A stretch of DNA of 64,000 bases from Phialophora verrucosa (GCA_002099365.1 MSED01000002.1:3286001-3350000), one strand, 5' to 3'. Shown: positions 41,066 through 52,609, counted from the first letter of the stretch. A program made the numbers and translations. Notes: generated from the letters alone by a model not told the origin.

Positions 41066-41959
41066 ATGGCGTCGGGCATTCCATATACTCCCAAGCCTGC
41101 GACTGATATCTTCACCCCATACCAAACCGACATCGACCGACGGCAATGCAAGAGAATAGTGCCCATGCGAGTGCTTGCACTCGGGCTGGGGAGGACAGGT
41201 ACAGCCTCGTTAAGGGCAGCGCTCAAAGAGCTGGGTTATACAGACACATACCACATGATGTCGGCTAGCGTTGAGAACCCGCCCGACTGTCTCTGCTGGA
41301 TGGATGCTTTTGCGGCAAAGTACGAAGGCAAAGGCAAATTCGGGCGTGAAGAATGGGATGCACTATTTGGCCACTGTCAAGCGGTTTGCGACTGGCCGGC
41401 CGTTGCCTTTGCGAAAGAGTTGATTGAGGCGTATCCCGATGCCAAAGTCATCATCACCACGAGAGACGTCGATTCGTGGCATAACTCGGTCATGAAGACG
41501 GTTAACTGGCGTGCGAACGACCCCGAGTTGAAAGCAGTCGCAAACTTTGATTGGGCCGCCGGCCTGTATCACCCTATGCTGCGCAAATTCTGGAAGTACT
41601 TCTTCTACGACGATTTCGAGAACCGAGGAAAGGAAAAGTTCCACGACTACTACAAGGAGATCCGAGAGCTTGTTCCGCCAGGAAAGCTGCTTGAATATCG
41701 TGTGAGTTCGGGCTGGCGACCTCTGTGCGAGTATCTCGGCGAACCGATACCCGACAAGCCGTTCCCAAGATCCAACGATGCGGAAAACTTTGTGCAGCGA
41801 TGCAGGACACAGAACCGCAAGCAGATGATGAACGTTATCTTCCGGGCTCTCGTTGTGGGAGTCCCCGTTGTTGCGACCGCGTTGTCGGCTACATTTGCCT
41901 ACACATACTATCTCCCAAAGTTCGCTCAGAGTTCTCCTGTCTGGACTGGAGCATCGTGA
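41066..41959 (+). CDS. Sulfotransferase-like P-loop protein with C-terminal membrane segment
   Basis: A single exon of 297 aa begins at an ATG in the good context CCACCATGG at 41066, the first ATG of the frame. The P-loop VLALGLGRTGTASLRAAL (residues 36-53) resembles the PAPS 5'-phosphosulfate loop of the Sulfotransfer_4 family common in fungi. VIITTRDVDSWHNSV fits the 3'-phosphate-binding segment with Arg and Ser, and WRPLCEYLGEPIPDKPFPR is the conserved family C-terminal block. These proteins are often mislabelled as NAD-dependent epimerases. A hydrophobic segment near residues 258-281 (FRALVVGVPVVATALSATFA) suggests tail anchoring with a short tail outside. The sulfate acceptor is unknown, and catalysis is inferred from the family only. 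Confidence 0.86.
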   Translation: MASGIPYTPKPATDIFTPYQTDIDRRQCKRIVPMRVLALGLGRTGTASLRAALKELGYTDTYHMMSASVENPPDCLCWMDAFAAKYEGKGKFGREEWDALFGHCQAVCDWPAVAFAKELIEAYPDAKVIITTRDVDSWHNSVMKTVNWRANDPELKAVANFDWAAGLYHPMLRKFWKYFFYDDFENRGKEKFHDYYKEIRELVPPGKLLEYRVSSGWRPLCEYLGEPIPDKPFPRSNDAENFVQRCRTQNRKQMMNVIFRALVVGVPVVATALSATFAYTYYLPKFAQSSPVWTGAS

Positions 41960-42990
41960 TACGGACAGGGGGGGGTGAGGTCGTCCTTGGGTATCCGAAT
42001 GGCCGTTCACTTCTACACATAGCCTGGTGTTTGGGGATTTTGTTCAACTACTGGGTTGGATCGATGTTGACGGGAGACAGGCAACTTTACGATCAATAAT
42101 GGTTCAGGAAATGGTTGAATAAAATGTTTGACAGTCTGGTCGATTGATCTTGGGGACGCTAGATATTGTCGACTCGGCAAGGTGCTTTGATCATGTATGC
42201 GACGATTGTCTATAAGCTGTACCTGCAATTTACACCCACGCCATCAGGCATGTTCCTCACCTTAAGATGCATCTGGAAAGCAGATAGATGAACTAGCGGG
42301 GTGGCGATCGCTATCGCAAGTCCTAGCCACGCGTCCAGCAGCACCAGGCACCGTGGTACGTACTGGTTACACAGTGCTTCCGCAAGGTGTGCTAGATAAA
42401 CCTTCGACCAGCGACTGACTTCCTCTCACTGGCAAGTACCATGCAGCCCACAGCTGCTACTGTGTCCTCCCACGCCACTACGAGTCCGTCGATATTTTGT
42501 TAGCCTCTTGGCACGGATGTCGGTCGGCATCGCCTACTCGTGGTCATTTCAAGCATTTAGACCGAAGTGGTGGAAGGCTGGGGGCGGCGGAGGTGGGAGC
42601 GCATAAGTGCCGTAGGCGATACCCAGGCACACCCTTTCATATCTCTTTGATCTCTCGTGTCAGTTTTCAGGCCCGACAGGCGCTGACATACTGCGCTGAG
42701 ACTCGGCATAGACTCCTGCGACTGTGAAATAATCTCCAGCGAGACTCCTAGAGGAAGCCTCTAACCGCCCGAGGTAAATTTCATCCAGAAGAGCATCGCG
42801 TGCCTCCTTACGCATCTTGGCGGAAATCCCTCCGAAACCTTCTGGTCTGTCAAGAGTCTGCTGGGGTTCGGTGTTTCGGTCATGATACTCTGGGAAATCT
42901 CAGTGCAATTGACTTGTTGATTTTCAAGAACCATCTCACTGTTTCCTTGGTTCTTAATTGAACCGAGAACGGCTAAGGGAGGGTGATGCG
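41960..42990. other. Intergenic region upstream of the Arylsulfotran_2-type gene
   Basis: About 1 kb between plus-strand genes. The minus-strand open frame at 42761-43174 shows no domain and overlaps the next gene's first exons. Nothing else visible. Confidence 0.45.
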
Positions 42991-45022
42991 ATGAGGCTCT
43001 CACTCTCTTTGTACAGCTGGCTGGTATGTCTGTTTGCTTGGAGGATAGCCGCCGATAACAACACTCAACCCATCTCCATCTTCCGATCGGTAAGCGCATA
43101 CATTCCCCTTCCTTGACCTGATGCATTTCATTGACAGCAGCTTGAACACAGAGACCGGACTTGTCCTCTCCCATTCTCAGCGTCTTCAGGTATCAACGAG
43201 AAAAGCTTGCACCAGGCTACTATTTCGTTGCGCCCTATCAATCCACAAATGAAGCCATTCACATCTACGACAATGACGCGGTAAGAATTACCCATGGCCG
43301 GTCAAGAATTCCCCTTTTTAGCTGACCTCGCCTCAGAACCTGGTTTATTCCGGCTTTGGCAGCGCCGGACCGGGCGTTTCCCATGCTCCCCAGACGTGTA
43401 TGTACAAGGGCGAGGTCCACCTTTGCTTCTACCAGGGCGTGCAGATGCTCGGCTGGGGCCATGGTCATGGTCTCATAATGGATAAACATTACCGCATTGT
43501 CAAATCCGTCGAACCCGCCAGCTACCAAGCTTCTTCCGATATGCATGAATTTAGACTCATCAACGATGGGAAACATGCACTGATGACACAGTACCTCCGC
43601 AGCGTGTACGACCTGTGCCCGTGGGACCTATGTGATGGCCTAGGGTACATTCAACAAGGAGCATTCCAGGAAGTCGACGTCGAGACAGGGAAGGTCGTTT
43701 TCGAATGGCATAGTCTCGAGCACGTTGACCCTCACGAGAGCTGGGTCCCGCCGGGCACCACTGAGATCAGTGGAAGTGGCCAACACCCAGAAAGTCCATG
43801 GGACTACTTCCACATCAACTCTATCGACAAGAATCAGGACGGCGACTACCTCATCTCGGCCCGGCACACTTCTGCCGTGTACAAGCTTTCCGGTGTTGAC
43901 GGGCATGTCATCTGGCGGCTCAATGGCGCTAAGTCGGACTACGTCCTTGATGGCTTTCAGTTTTCTTCTCAGCATGATGCCAGGTTCATCTCCGACAACG
44001 AAACGCATACAGTTCTGTCGCTGTTCGACAACGGTACCAATGGCTTCAACCAGACGCAGCCTCATTCAACTGGTCAGATCATCGTCGTCGACCACACGAC
44101 AAAAGTCGCCGCCGCCATCTTGAATCTAGACCCCCCGTTCGTCGATGGACACGCGCATATCTCGAAGTCTCAGGGCAATATGCAGATCCTGCCCAACGGA
44201 GGTATCGTCATGGGCTGGGGCAACGATGCATTCTGGACCGAGTACGCCCCGGAGACATACGAAATCATCTTCTACGGAGCTCTGGCGTGGACAAACACGA
44301 TGAACTACCGTGTACACAAGTTCGACAACTGGGTTGGCATGCCACTCACCAAACCAGCCATATGGGCATTCTCGAAGGAGGGAGAAGAAATGATGATGTA
44401 CGTGTCCTGGAACGGGGCCACGGAGGTGAAATCATGGCGATTCCATGGCGGAGATTCGAAGCAGGGTCCGTGGGAGGCTCTCGGGCAGGTCCCTAAGAAG
44501 GGATTCGAATCCTTCTACAGACATCCGACGACTTACACATACAACTATGCCGAAGCATTAGACAAAGACGGCCAAGTCATGGGGACGTCGGCCGTGGAGA
44601 AAACTTTTATTCCAAACGCCCAGTTGAAGGAGTTCTGCGACGATGTCGCCTGCCGGTTCATGCCCACTCCGCAGCAGAGGCAAAAGGAAAAGGAGGAGCA
44701 CGAAAAAGAAGCGAAAGCCAAGTCTGAGCAAGAGGAGCAGGAACGCCTCGAGGCTGACAGGCAGCGCGCAGAGAAGATCAAGAACGCCGAAATCTACGGT
44801 GGCACGTTCGGCGGCTTGGTAGTCCTGATCATCCTTATCATTGTGCTGGCTACGAGGAATTTCGTGTCCCGGCCGGTGCATGCGTTGGCCTTAAATGTGT
44901 ATAGGGCTGTGAGCAAACGGGGCTCCCGAGGAAGAGACGTCGGCATTGGTGCTGGATACAAGGCTCTGCCGTTGGAAGAGCAGGATGGAGCTAGGGCCCC
45001 CATGATCAGGGACCCATCGTAA
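42991..45022 (+). CDS. Arylsulfotransferase-family (Arylsulfotran_2) type I membrane protein
   Basis: Exons are 42991-43089, 43152-43280 and 43337-45022, giving 637 aa. The first exon provides a signal peptide (MRLSLSLYSWLVCLFAWRIA) and the second the conserved SRPDLSSPILSV and GYYFVAPYQSTNEAIHIYDN stretch. The large third exon carries the propeller core: MYKGEVHLCFYQ, GHGHGLIMDKHYRIVKSV, DMHEFRLINDGKHALMTQYL, DYFHINSIDKNQDGDYLISA, HDARFISDNETHTVLSLFDN, and GHAHISKSQGNMQILPNGGI followed by VMGWGN. Cysteines and N-glycosylation sites fit a secreted fold. Near the end a charged coiled coil (about 525-565, rich in Glu, Lys and Gln) precedes one membrane span (about 572-594) and a basic cytosolic tail. 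Introns are 62 and 56 bp. Enzymatic sulfotransfer has not been shown for most fungal members. Confidence 0.87.
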
Positions 45023-47358
45023 TATGAGTGACGTGCGTGCGATTTGGCACCGTTATATCAGCATGGGCATGAGCATGAGCATGAGCATGAGCATGGAGTG
45101 TCGTGATGATTTTGTTTGAACAGCTGTATATCAATACACCAGTCTTTCCAGCCTTTCGGCGGTTAATGAACGATGTGACGACCAATGTCTGTCCCTCGGC
45201 GATAGTAAGATGTGAGGGACCAAGTTCATATCGGTTCCATGATGCCGGGCACCGAATATTGCGTGCCTCTGTAAAGTACTCCGGAATGGGATAATGCATC
45301 CTTTCCTTGGGAGGCCTCTTGGTAAGCCCGCTTACGGAGGACAGGCCTTGGGCCACCACATCTAAATTTTGTCTTCAGGCTATGCTATAGTATGAGGGCG
45401 ACCTACGGTAGCACAAGCGTTGCGTTCACAAGGCTCGGAGCTGTGTACGTACTGTGTACAGAGTAATCAGGCTGATTGCCAAGCGGGCGGTGCGGTTGTC
45501 GTTGATGACGGTGACACGACTGAACCACAAGTGGAATGTACCGTGTACCGGACCACGCACTTCTTTAGAGGCCAAGAGGATGATTACTCGTAGTAGTAGT
45601 GGTATTCATTTTCCACATTCCAAGCGACCGTTGGTGCTGTGGATGAAGCCCGGGCCCCTTGGCTCTGCAAGAAAGACACCTGGAGACACGAAGCCGACAC
45701 CGGAATAAATTCAAACGTCATTACAAGACCTTCGCGTAAGAATCATCACATCCGGATAATGCTTACTCGAGGGATTGGCTTGCTCGAGCAGGGCTTCCGG
45801 CCTGTGGGGGAACGAAAGGCCATGCCGATTAGCCGGAGCCCGCCACTTGTGCTGAAGTGACAGCTCGATAGGGCTGGCTCGGTGAGTCGCTCGCCTGAGA
45901 GTGAACATTTCAAGGAACGAGGCCACATGGCCGCCCACCCGTCGCACCCCCTTCCTGGATCGGTCCAAAATTCTGGGTTGGATTGGATTGCCGGAGTGCT
46001 GCTAGTACAAGATAGCAGCGGCAGGGTATCAAAATTAGGGTGCCACAACCGAGATGCCGCCTGTCGCAAGGTCCCAGGAATTAACGGCATTGATCCTTGA
46101 AAGGATTTGAGGCTCCTCAGAAGGAAGGTGTGTGCGTAGTACCCGGCTGTCACAAAAGGTGAGTTGCAGAGCACAGACGGTAGCGGGGAGTGGCATTTGG
46201 CAGGAACATTGCGTGTGCACAGGTTGCACAGACAACAAAGGTGATGAGCACGCACCCTCGACGCGTATGCTTTTCTGCAACGACGTCTGTAGGTATGGAG
46301 TAGAGAGTACGTGTACGAGTACCTAGAAGCATCGGATCGTGTCGCCACGATGATCCTGGCACATGGGTGCGGTGGGTGTTACAGGGACGAGGCTGGCTAT
46401 GGAAAATGCTTGTCTTCAGCCTCTCATCAAAACGGGCTCTCTCCTGTATCACGGAAGAAATTACCAGTGATTGGGATGCGACAATAAAGGGGGATTGACA
46501 TGGTCAGAGCTGTCCTGTGTACTCGTAACATACAGTCTCTGGACGAGTGTGGCTGGTCGCCATCAGGATCTGATCCTGCCTTCAATCTCTCATAAGTGGC
46601 GAGCCCTCGAATGAGGCATAGGGATCTCCATGAGTGAAGGATGCTCATCTGGCAAAAGTAGATTGCGCTTTCCTGTGTACGTACAAGCACCAGTACCCTG
46701 GCCGAGAGCTTTCAGAGCTTCTGGCCGCGAGCTTTCGAGCGATCATCGGAAGACTAAATTATCTTCGGCCGGGCGCCCCATGCAAGCGCCTTGTCAAGCT
46801 GCGGCCGCTTCGCCCAGACGAGGATGGTGGCCATGCTGGCACGCCCTCCACAGTTTCCCGACAACCGGGGGGCGCCCGACGGTCGAGCAAAAGACCTTGA
46901 TTCGGTGGGCCACGCCGATGCTACCTGGCTCTGCAAGTCCATGCCCGCGGTAGCTTGATTTGATGCCCATCTCTGAAGGAGAAGCTCATGGGGCCCGCAG
47001 ATGACGCCCCAAATTACCGGCAAGTCTTATCAGATTTCCTCACTTCCTTGGTTCTTCACGCCGCTGACTAGGTACAGCTCAGGTTGCGAAAGACGACTTG
47101 ATCTGTGCTATTCACCTCTCTGTATGAGCACTTGACTGTCGCTCGTATAGACCCAAAGCCTTCTCAAGACTATTACTGTCCCCTCACTGAAGCCTTGAGA
47201 GCTTTCCTCGACGATCAGCCTCACCTCACCGAGACCCGCCGACCCCGCCTTTCGTTGAGCCGGATCGTTGATCGAGTCTACCATGAGCACATACAAAGAC
47301 ACATACGAGGAATCAGCGCGGTGAAGTTTGGTACATAATACACTCCATCTGATATACA
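45023..47358. other. Gene-poor region of 2.3 kb
   Basis: It starts with a GCATGA tandem repeat (45061-45095). Scattered TGTAC/CGTAC words occur (for example 45440-45470, 46300-46320, 46680). The 200-codon minus-strand frame at 45746-46348 and its overlapping frames show no domain. I see no gene. Confidence 0.5.
45061..45095. repeat. Hexanucleotide repeat (GCATGA)n
   Basis: Five to six near-perfect GCATGA/GCATGG units lie about 40 bp after the stop codon of the Arylsulfotran_2-type gene, probably in its 3' UTR. Confidence 0.88.
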
Positions 47359-48999
47359 ATGGCTCGGCACGACATCGAGACCAGGCCTGGGAGGCCACCT
47401 GCACCACCATCATGGGCGTCGATACCGAACAAATTCCAACTTTTTATAATATGCTCGGTGCGGGTGGTCGACTTCTTCCAGCAAGCCGCACTGCAGGCAT
47501 ACATGTACTATCAACTCAAGTCGTTTTCCCCCTCGGCGCCGGATAGCCATATCTCGTTCCAGGCCGGTGTCCTACAGGGCGTCTTCACACTCGCTCAAGT
47601 TTTCACAGGCATTCTGTGGGGTCGGGTGGCAGACTCGCCCAGGTTCGGAAGGAAGGGGGTTCTTCTCCTGTGCCTGACCGGGCAGGGCCTGAGTTGTGTA
47701 GGCGTGGCATTCTCGAGGAGTTTTATAGCTGCGGCGGTCTGGCGATGTCTGGGCGGCGCCGTCAATGCGACTGTCGGAGGGGCGAGAACGGCTCTGGCCG
47801 AGAGCACGGAAAAGAAATACCATTCCAGGACGTTCCTGTTGCTGCCCCTGGCATGGAATATCGCCAACATCTTTGGTCCCTTGTTTGGTGGTCTGCTCTC
47901 AGACCCCGTGCAAAATTATCCCGGCCTGTTCGGGGAGAATTCGACCTTCGGCGGAGCGCATGGCGTGTCGTGGCTGAAAACGTTCCCTTACGCCGTACCG
48001 AACCTGTTCTGCGCACTCGTGCTGTTCGCAGACGCCCTGCTCGTTTGGATGGGCCTGCGGGAGACGTTGGCGGCGAAGAAATACGACCGCGATCGAGGCA
48101 TCGAGTTCGCCGAGAACCTCACCTACCGAATCCGCCACATGATCTTCCGACGTTTCGGATACAGCCAGCTGGCCCAAGCTGACGCACCGGCCGGACCCGA
48201 TACTCTGGACGATGAAAACGTCCCCTCGAGTACACCGATGACCCCCCTGCCACCCAAGGAGGTGGACAATTCAAATCTTGCAGAAACATCCGCGAAGGTC
48301 CCTCCACGACCGTCAGACGCTCCTAAGGCCGCACCTCCGTTCTACCACGCCATCACGCCGAATGTTCTTCTTGTGTTGGCGACCGTTGCGGTCATGGATT
48401 TCCAGATGGGCGGCTTCGCTTCACTCTGGACCATCTTCCTCTCGTCCGCTCGGGCCACGGACGAGCAAAAATCAACCGTCCACCTACCTTTCGTGTTCAC
48501 GGGTGGCCTGCAATTCAGCTTGCCAACCATCGGACTTGCCATGTCGATCCTCGGCTTCGTGGGTATCATCCTGCAGTTGACACTCTACCCCACTGTCAAC
48601 GCACGATTCGGTCTCCTCCGCTCAACCAGGTGGTCTTTGTTTGTATTCCCTATCGCATATGCCCTGGCCCCATACCTCTCCCTCCTTATCACGCATCCTT
48701 TTATCCTCTGGATCGGCATCGTCGTGGTGGTTATCCTTCAAGTCGCGGCCAGGACGTTCGCAATCCCAGGGTCGGTACTGCTCATCAACAACTCAAGTCC
48801 CAGCCCGGCCATGCTGGGTACCATTCACGGCATGGGCGCCGCCACCTCATCCGCGTTCAGGACTATTGGACCCATCGTCGCGGGACACTGGTATGGACAG
48901 GGTCTGGAGAAAGGCGTTGTAGGCTGGGCGTGGTGGTGGTTAGCCTTGGTGAGTCTGTTCGGCGTGGTGCCGAGCTTCTGGGCGAAGGACGGAAAATGA
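47359..48999 (+). CDS. Major facilitator superfamily transporter (12-TM, DHA1-like)
   Basis: A single exon of 546 aa. The N-terminal half has MFS motif A in the loop after TM2 (GRVADSPRFGRKGVLL) and a motif in TM4-5 (RCLGGAVNATVGGARTALAE, then ESTEKKYHSRTFLLLPLAWN followed by IANIFGPLFGG). A long hydrophilic loop of about 95 residues rich in Pro, Asp and Ser separates the halves. The second half contains further spans (VLLVLATVAVMDFQMGGFAS, GLAMSILGFVGIILQLTLYP, IGIVVVVILQVAARTFAIPG) and a terminal WAWWWLALVSLFGVV. This arrangement is like the ZIFL/Tpo-type DHA1 exporters of fungi, which are proton-coupled. The substrate cannot be inferred. The ATG at 47359 gives a cytosolic N-terminus of about 25 residues. 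Confidence 0.92.
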   Translation: MARHDIETRPGRPPAPPSWASIPNKFQLFIICSVRVVDFFQQAALQAYMYYQLKSFSPSAPDSHISFQAGVLQGVFTLAQVFTGILWGRVADSPRFGRKGVLLLCLTGQGLSCVGVAFSRSFIAAAVWRCLGGAVNATVGGARTALAESTEKKYHSRTFLLLPLAWNIANIFGPLFGGLLSDPVQNYPGLFGENSTFGGAHGVSWLKTFPYAVPNLFCALVLFADALLVWMGLRETLAAKKYDRDRGIEFAENLTYRIRHMIFRRFGYSQLAQADAPAGPDTLDDENVPSSTPMTPLPPKEVDNSNLAETSAKVPPRPSDAPKAAPPFYHAITPNVLLVLATVAVMDFQMGGFASLWTIFLSSARATDEQKSTVHLPFVFTGGLQFSLPTIGLAMSILGFVGIILQLTLYPTVNARFGLLRSTRWSLFVFPIAYALAPYLSLLITHPFILWIGIVVVVILQVAARTFAIPGSVLLINNSSPSPAMLGTIHGMGAATSSAFRTIGPIVAGHWYGQGLEKGVVGWAWWWLALVSLFGVVPSFWAKDGK

Positions 49000-50781
49000 T
49001 GGACCTAGAAATCCCGTGCATACGGGTCGCAGGATCTTGGTGTTAATACGACGTGTCATGACAGGTGGTGAGAGATAAAGGGGCAGACCACCCCCAAGCG
49101 GCGTGCCATCTTTGCACATACACAGGACATACACAGACGTGTACAGATATATATAATCTAGCAGAGCTACAGAAGGCAGAATGGCGCCATCACGACTCAC
49201 AAAATTGTTCAAGGCTTGGCTAAATGGCGTGCGTTACACCAGTGTCGGTGTGCTCGTGAACGAGCACGCCATCGAGCAATCTCAGCTTCGCTCGCGTGAC
49301 CACCACCCAGATTAGCGCAACGGGGACTCGCGCCATTCTGTGTAGAGTGTAGACTATGGCACAGTACAGAACAGCCTGGTGAACTCAAGCGACACTGTAG
49401 CAGACCGCCAACCACATACTGTGTACTCTGAGGGATCAGGATGTGTCCATGGGAAGAAAATTGGCGGCTGAAAACTAACAACAAAGGGAGGGAGGAGGAG
49501 GGATAGAGAGAGAGACAGGGGATTCAAGCTAGCTCAAGCGGCCAAGTAAAGTATATCTCTTGTACGAGAGTTCCCCTGTCTCCAGTCTCACACACGAAGG
49601 TAAGACCACGATGGTTCGGGAAAGCAGTCGAAGTATGAGTAGTCCTGTCCCTCGAGGGTCGAGCTCCGTGGCTGCCCTGAAATGAGGCTCCGAAAAGACC
49701 TTCTCAAGCAGTTACGTACTAAGGGCAGCAAGGAGTACGGAGTACAGAGGAGGCATTGGAGCACTTCGTAGATGCAGGCTTCCGTGGCTCCTGTACGGGG
49801 TAGGTTCTGCCGCCGAAGCTCAAGCTCAAGCTCGAGCTCAAGGTGAAGCAGTCGCGGTCTCGTTCCGAGTTGAGCGTTTAAAGTACATAGTGAGATCGCC
49901 CATGTAGAAGTTTGACATGCTCGGCTGCGTTGGCCTGAGATCTACATATCATCTTACTCGTGCGCGGTAAACATGAAGCTTGGAACTAACGAAATATTCC
50001 TGGTACATTGTGTTTCTTGTCAAATGTTTGGTGAAGCTTATTGAAGCTTGAGCCGGGGGTGGAGAAACTGCAACCTGAAAGGATCAGACACCGATGCGGG
50101 AATTTTAACAGAGCCTCTCGACTTGTATGAAGTACTATGAACAGTAATCGCTCGTCGCGACCCTCCTCGACGAATCTGTGCTTTTACGCAGCTTCGCACC
50201 CGTACACTCAGACGTTGAACAACGTCCGTTCTGAATGCAGGAACAACCGATTGTGGAGATTTCCTTCGTCTTCAGTGCCACTGGTCGAGAAAATGTGATT
50301 CCCGCAGCCTCGTCTCGACCCGAGATTTCAAAACCCGCCCTGTCTCAACGACACACAAGCGACCGCCACCATAACTGCACGATCGCACGTGGACATGACG
50401 TGCGACAACGACCTGCTTGGCGGTCCAGCATCCGGGATTCGGCAAGCAACTGCTTGTTTTGAAGTCTGGAGACTGGAGATCGATCGTCGAGTTAGCAGGC
50501 GGCGACTAGTGAGCGAAGAGAAACACGGGAATGAAAAATAAGGAGCGAGAAGCAGAGGTTTGTTATAAAAGATCGAGACCTGCTGCTGTCCTGGCGGTTG
50601 CCTTTTCCCTCCACACCCAGCAAGCCCTCCCTCTCTTTCCAGTTCAACCTCGTTGCTTAGCTACAGCTGGTCTGTAGTTTTCCGTTCTTTGACATTGTTT
50701 TACCTACGATACATTCATTCCAATCATCCTTCATCCGAATTGCGTTCGCTTTTTCCACAATAACAAGACAAGCCTGCAACA
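49000..50781. other. Gene-poor region upstream of the small secreted protein
   Basis: A long upstream region of 1.8 kb. It contains GTACGGAGTAC-type words (49733-49746), a CTCAAG/CTCGAG-rich patch near 49815-49845, and a TATA box near 50563-50570 followed by a CT-rich leader (50605-50660), all typical of a strongly expressed fungal gene. No other gene seen. Confidence 0.5.
50563..50570 (+). promoter_or_regulatory. TATA box and pyrimidine-rich leader of the small secreted protein gene
   Basis: A TATAAAA element lies about 215 bp upstream of the ATG, followed by CT-rich sequence (50605-50660), a hallmark of highly transcribed genes in filamentous fungi. Confidence 0.55.
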
Positions 50782-51355
50782 ATGCGTTTCTCCAGCACTA
50801 CCGTTCTTTTCGCCCTCGTTGCTCTATCCGTGGCGGGTCCGATCGGGTTGAAGAAGAAGGCCGGCGTGCTCACGGCCAAACCGTACAGCGAGTTCCAGGT
50901 CTCGGACGGCGTGGCTGGAAATGCCCTCGCCGAAGTCAATGCCAACTTCCCGGTATGGAAAGCCGTGAAACCGAACCTTGTTGATACTTGCGCCGTTACT
51001 TACATTCCTTTGGCAGATCGACACTTCCGACCTGGCCTCTGTCTCGGCAGATGATCTCCAGATCATCAAAGACGCACGCGAGACGGCCGAAGACGCCGAG
51101 ACCGCGGCAGGCGGCTTCAACGACGAAATCGACGCCGCGTCGGGCGACACCACGGCGCTGGAGAACGGCAAGATCAAGAATAAAGTGCTGAAGCTGCAGC
51201 TGGAGGTGTTGGCTCTGCAGATCGAGGCCGCACAGGGGGACGCCGACCAGGCCAAGATCGATGAGGAGACGACCAAGCTGAATAAGAACGTCGCGCTGGA
51301 CGAGGCCGCCGCGGGCGAGGACAGCGTCGGCGTCACGGATACCTTTAACGGGTAG
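50782..51355 (+). CDS. Small secreted alpha-helical protein (169 aa), unknown function
   Basis: Exons are 50782-50952 and 51017-51355 with a 64-bp phase-0 intron (GTATGG...GGCAG). The signal peptide is MRFSSTTVLFALVALSVAGP. The mature protein is rich in Ala, Asp, Glu, Lys and Leu, with one predicted long helical region (ENGKIKNKVLKLQLEVLALQ and on to QIEAAQGDADQAKIDEE) of heptad-like spacing, and has no cysteine in the mature part. It could be a coiled-coil wall or effector-like protein; no family is recognised and the function is not inferable. A TATA box and CT-rich leader suggest strong expression. Confidence 0.78.
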
Positions 51356-52609
51356 TTGGGTGTCTTCTGTACATGGGCCCTCCCGTTTCGTTCCTCCGGT
51401 GTGTACTTGTGTCTCCTGTCTCTCCCTTACTTGGGCAGCGTCAACTAGTATCGCCGAATTGGGGACGTGGCATGAAAATGCCATGCCATTGAACATTTTG
51501 AAGCCCTGAATCCAATACCCTGCATTGGATAGCATGAACCCGAATGATTACTTCTCCGTGGTGCTTTCACTGCCGGAGACAGGGACGGTTAGATTTCCCT
51601 GCGCCACGACTGTACTCGGAATAATCGCATCAGGATCCGTAAATAACCTACATAAGTTACACAGTTCTGTACTCTGTAGGCTGTGTTCGAATTTCGATTT
51701 TCGATTTTTGCTTCAACTTCCTCAGGCAGGCAGATCATCTGTTCTTCACGAGGCTAGCATTGGCGTGGGCCTTTCCTCCCACAGTCACACCGTCATACCT
51801 AGTACCGTCATATTATATACTGTACGTAGTATTAGTACTCGTACATGGACTTACGTCTCACCACGTCAGGCCGTGCGTGCAATCGACTCCGGCGCCCTAC
51901 TAACATGTACTCGTACTAGCGACGTGAGCTACCGAGTAGTCAGGTCCAAGTGTCAAGGTTAGCGTCGGCCAGGTCAGCGCTATTCACATTGTTGTGTCGT
52001 CCAGATGGCAGCGCATCTCCCGGACAGGCAACTGGACGGCGCGAACTGGTATGGTGTACGGGGTGTACGAACGAACAAGGGCGGGAGTGGACCGGATCAG
52101 CACGGATGTGGGTGTACACTACTATACTCTCCACGCTGTCCGGTCCGACACCGTCCATACTAGTTGCCCGACTCTGTCCTCAGCACGGGTACTCGGTATC
52201 TGCATGATATGTATATGCTTGGGAAACATTGATGGGTTTCTGGAAGATTGGGCGTGCACGGCACGCACGCACATCTGGCAGGGAGGACCGTTGTGTGGCA
52301 ATATGAGCCATGGTGCGAACAGGGTGGGACGGATAGCTGGCTCTGCCAAACACACCACTGTTCAGAGAGCTGTGTACATACGTATGTAGTGCTGTGCGCT
52401 ATGTCGGAGTAAGACTGGCTGGCTGACTGGCTGGCTGGCTGGTTGCCTCGCGGGATACTCGTACAGTAGTGCAGTAGACACACATTTCTGCTTTGAGACA
52501 TTGTCAGGAAACCCGCGCTAGCGCTGCTTGGCCGGTGAGCCGACGAAACGGGCTCATGCAATGCTACAGTGCGTCGGTTGCTTGTTGGGATCGGACGGTC
52601 CCTCTGCAC
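51356..52609. other. Intergenic region between convergent genes
   Basis: It contains TA-rich and GTAC-rich words (51815-51860, 51900-51920), and a GGCT tetranucleotide repeat at 52414-52444. No supported gene. Confidence 0.5.
52414..52444. repeat. GGCT/CTGG tetranucleotide repeat
   Basis: About seven GGCT units, one of them interrupted by TGA, form a simple repeat in non-coding sequence. Confidence 0.85.

Noticed and set aside
45746..46348. A 200-codon minus-strand open frame in the gene-poor region
   Set aside because: No ordered domain, Ser/Cys/Arg-rich composition, no intron signals and several overlapping frames of equal quality.
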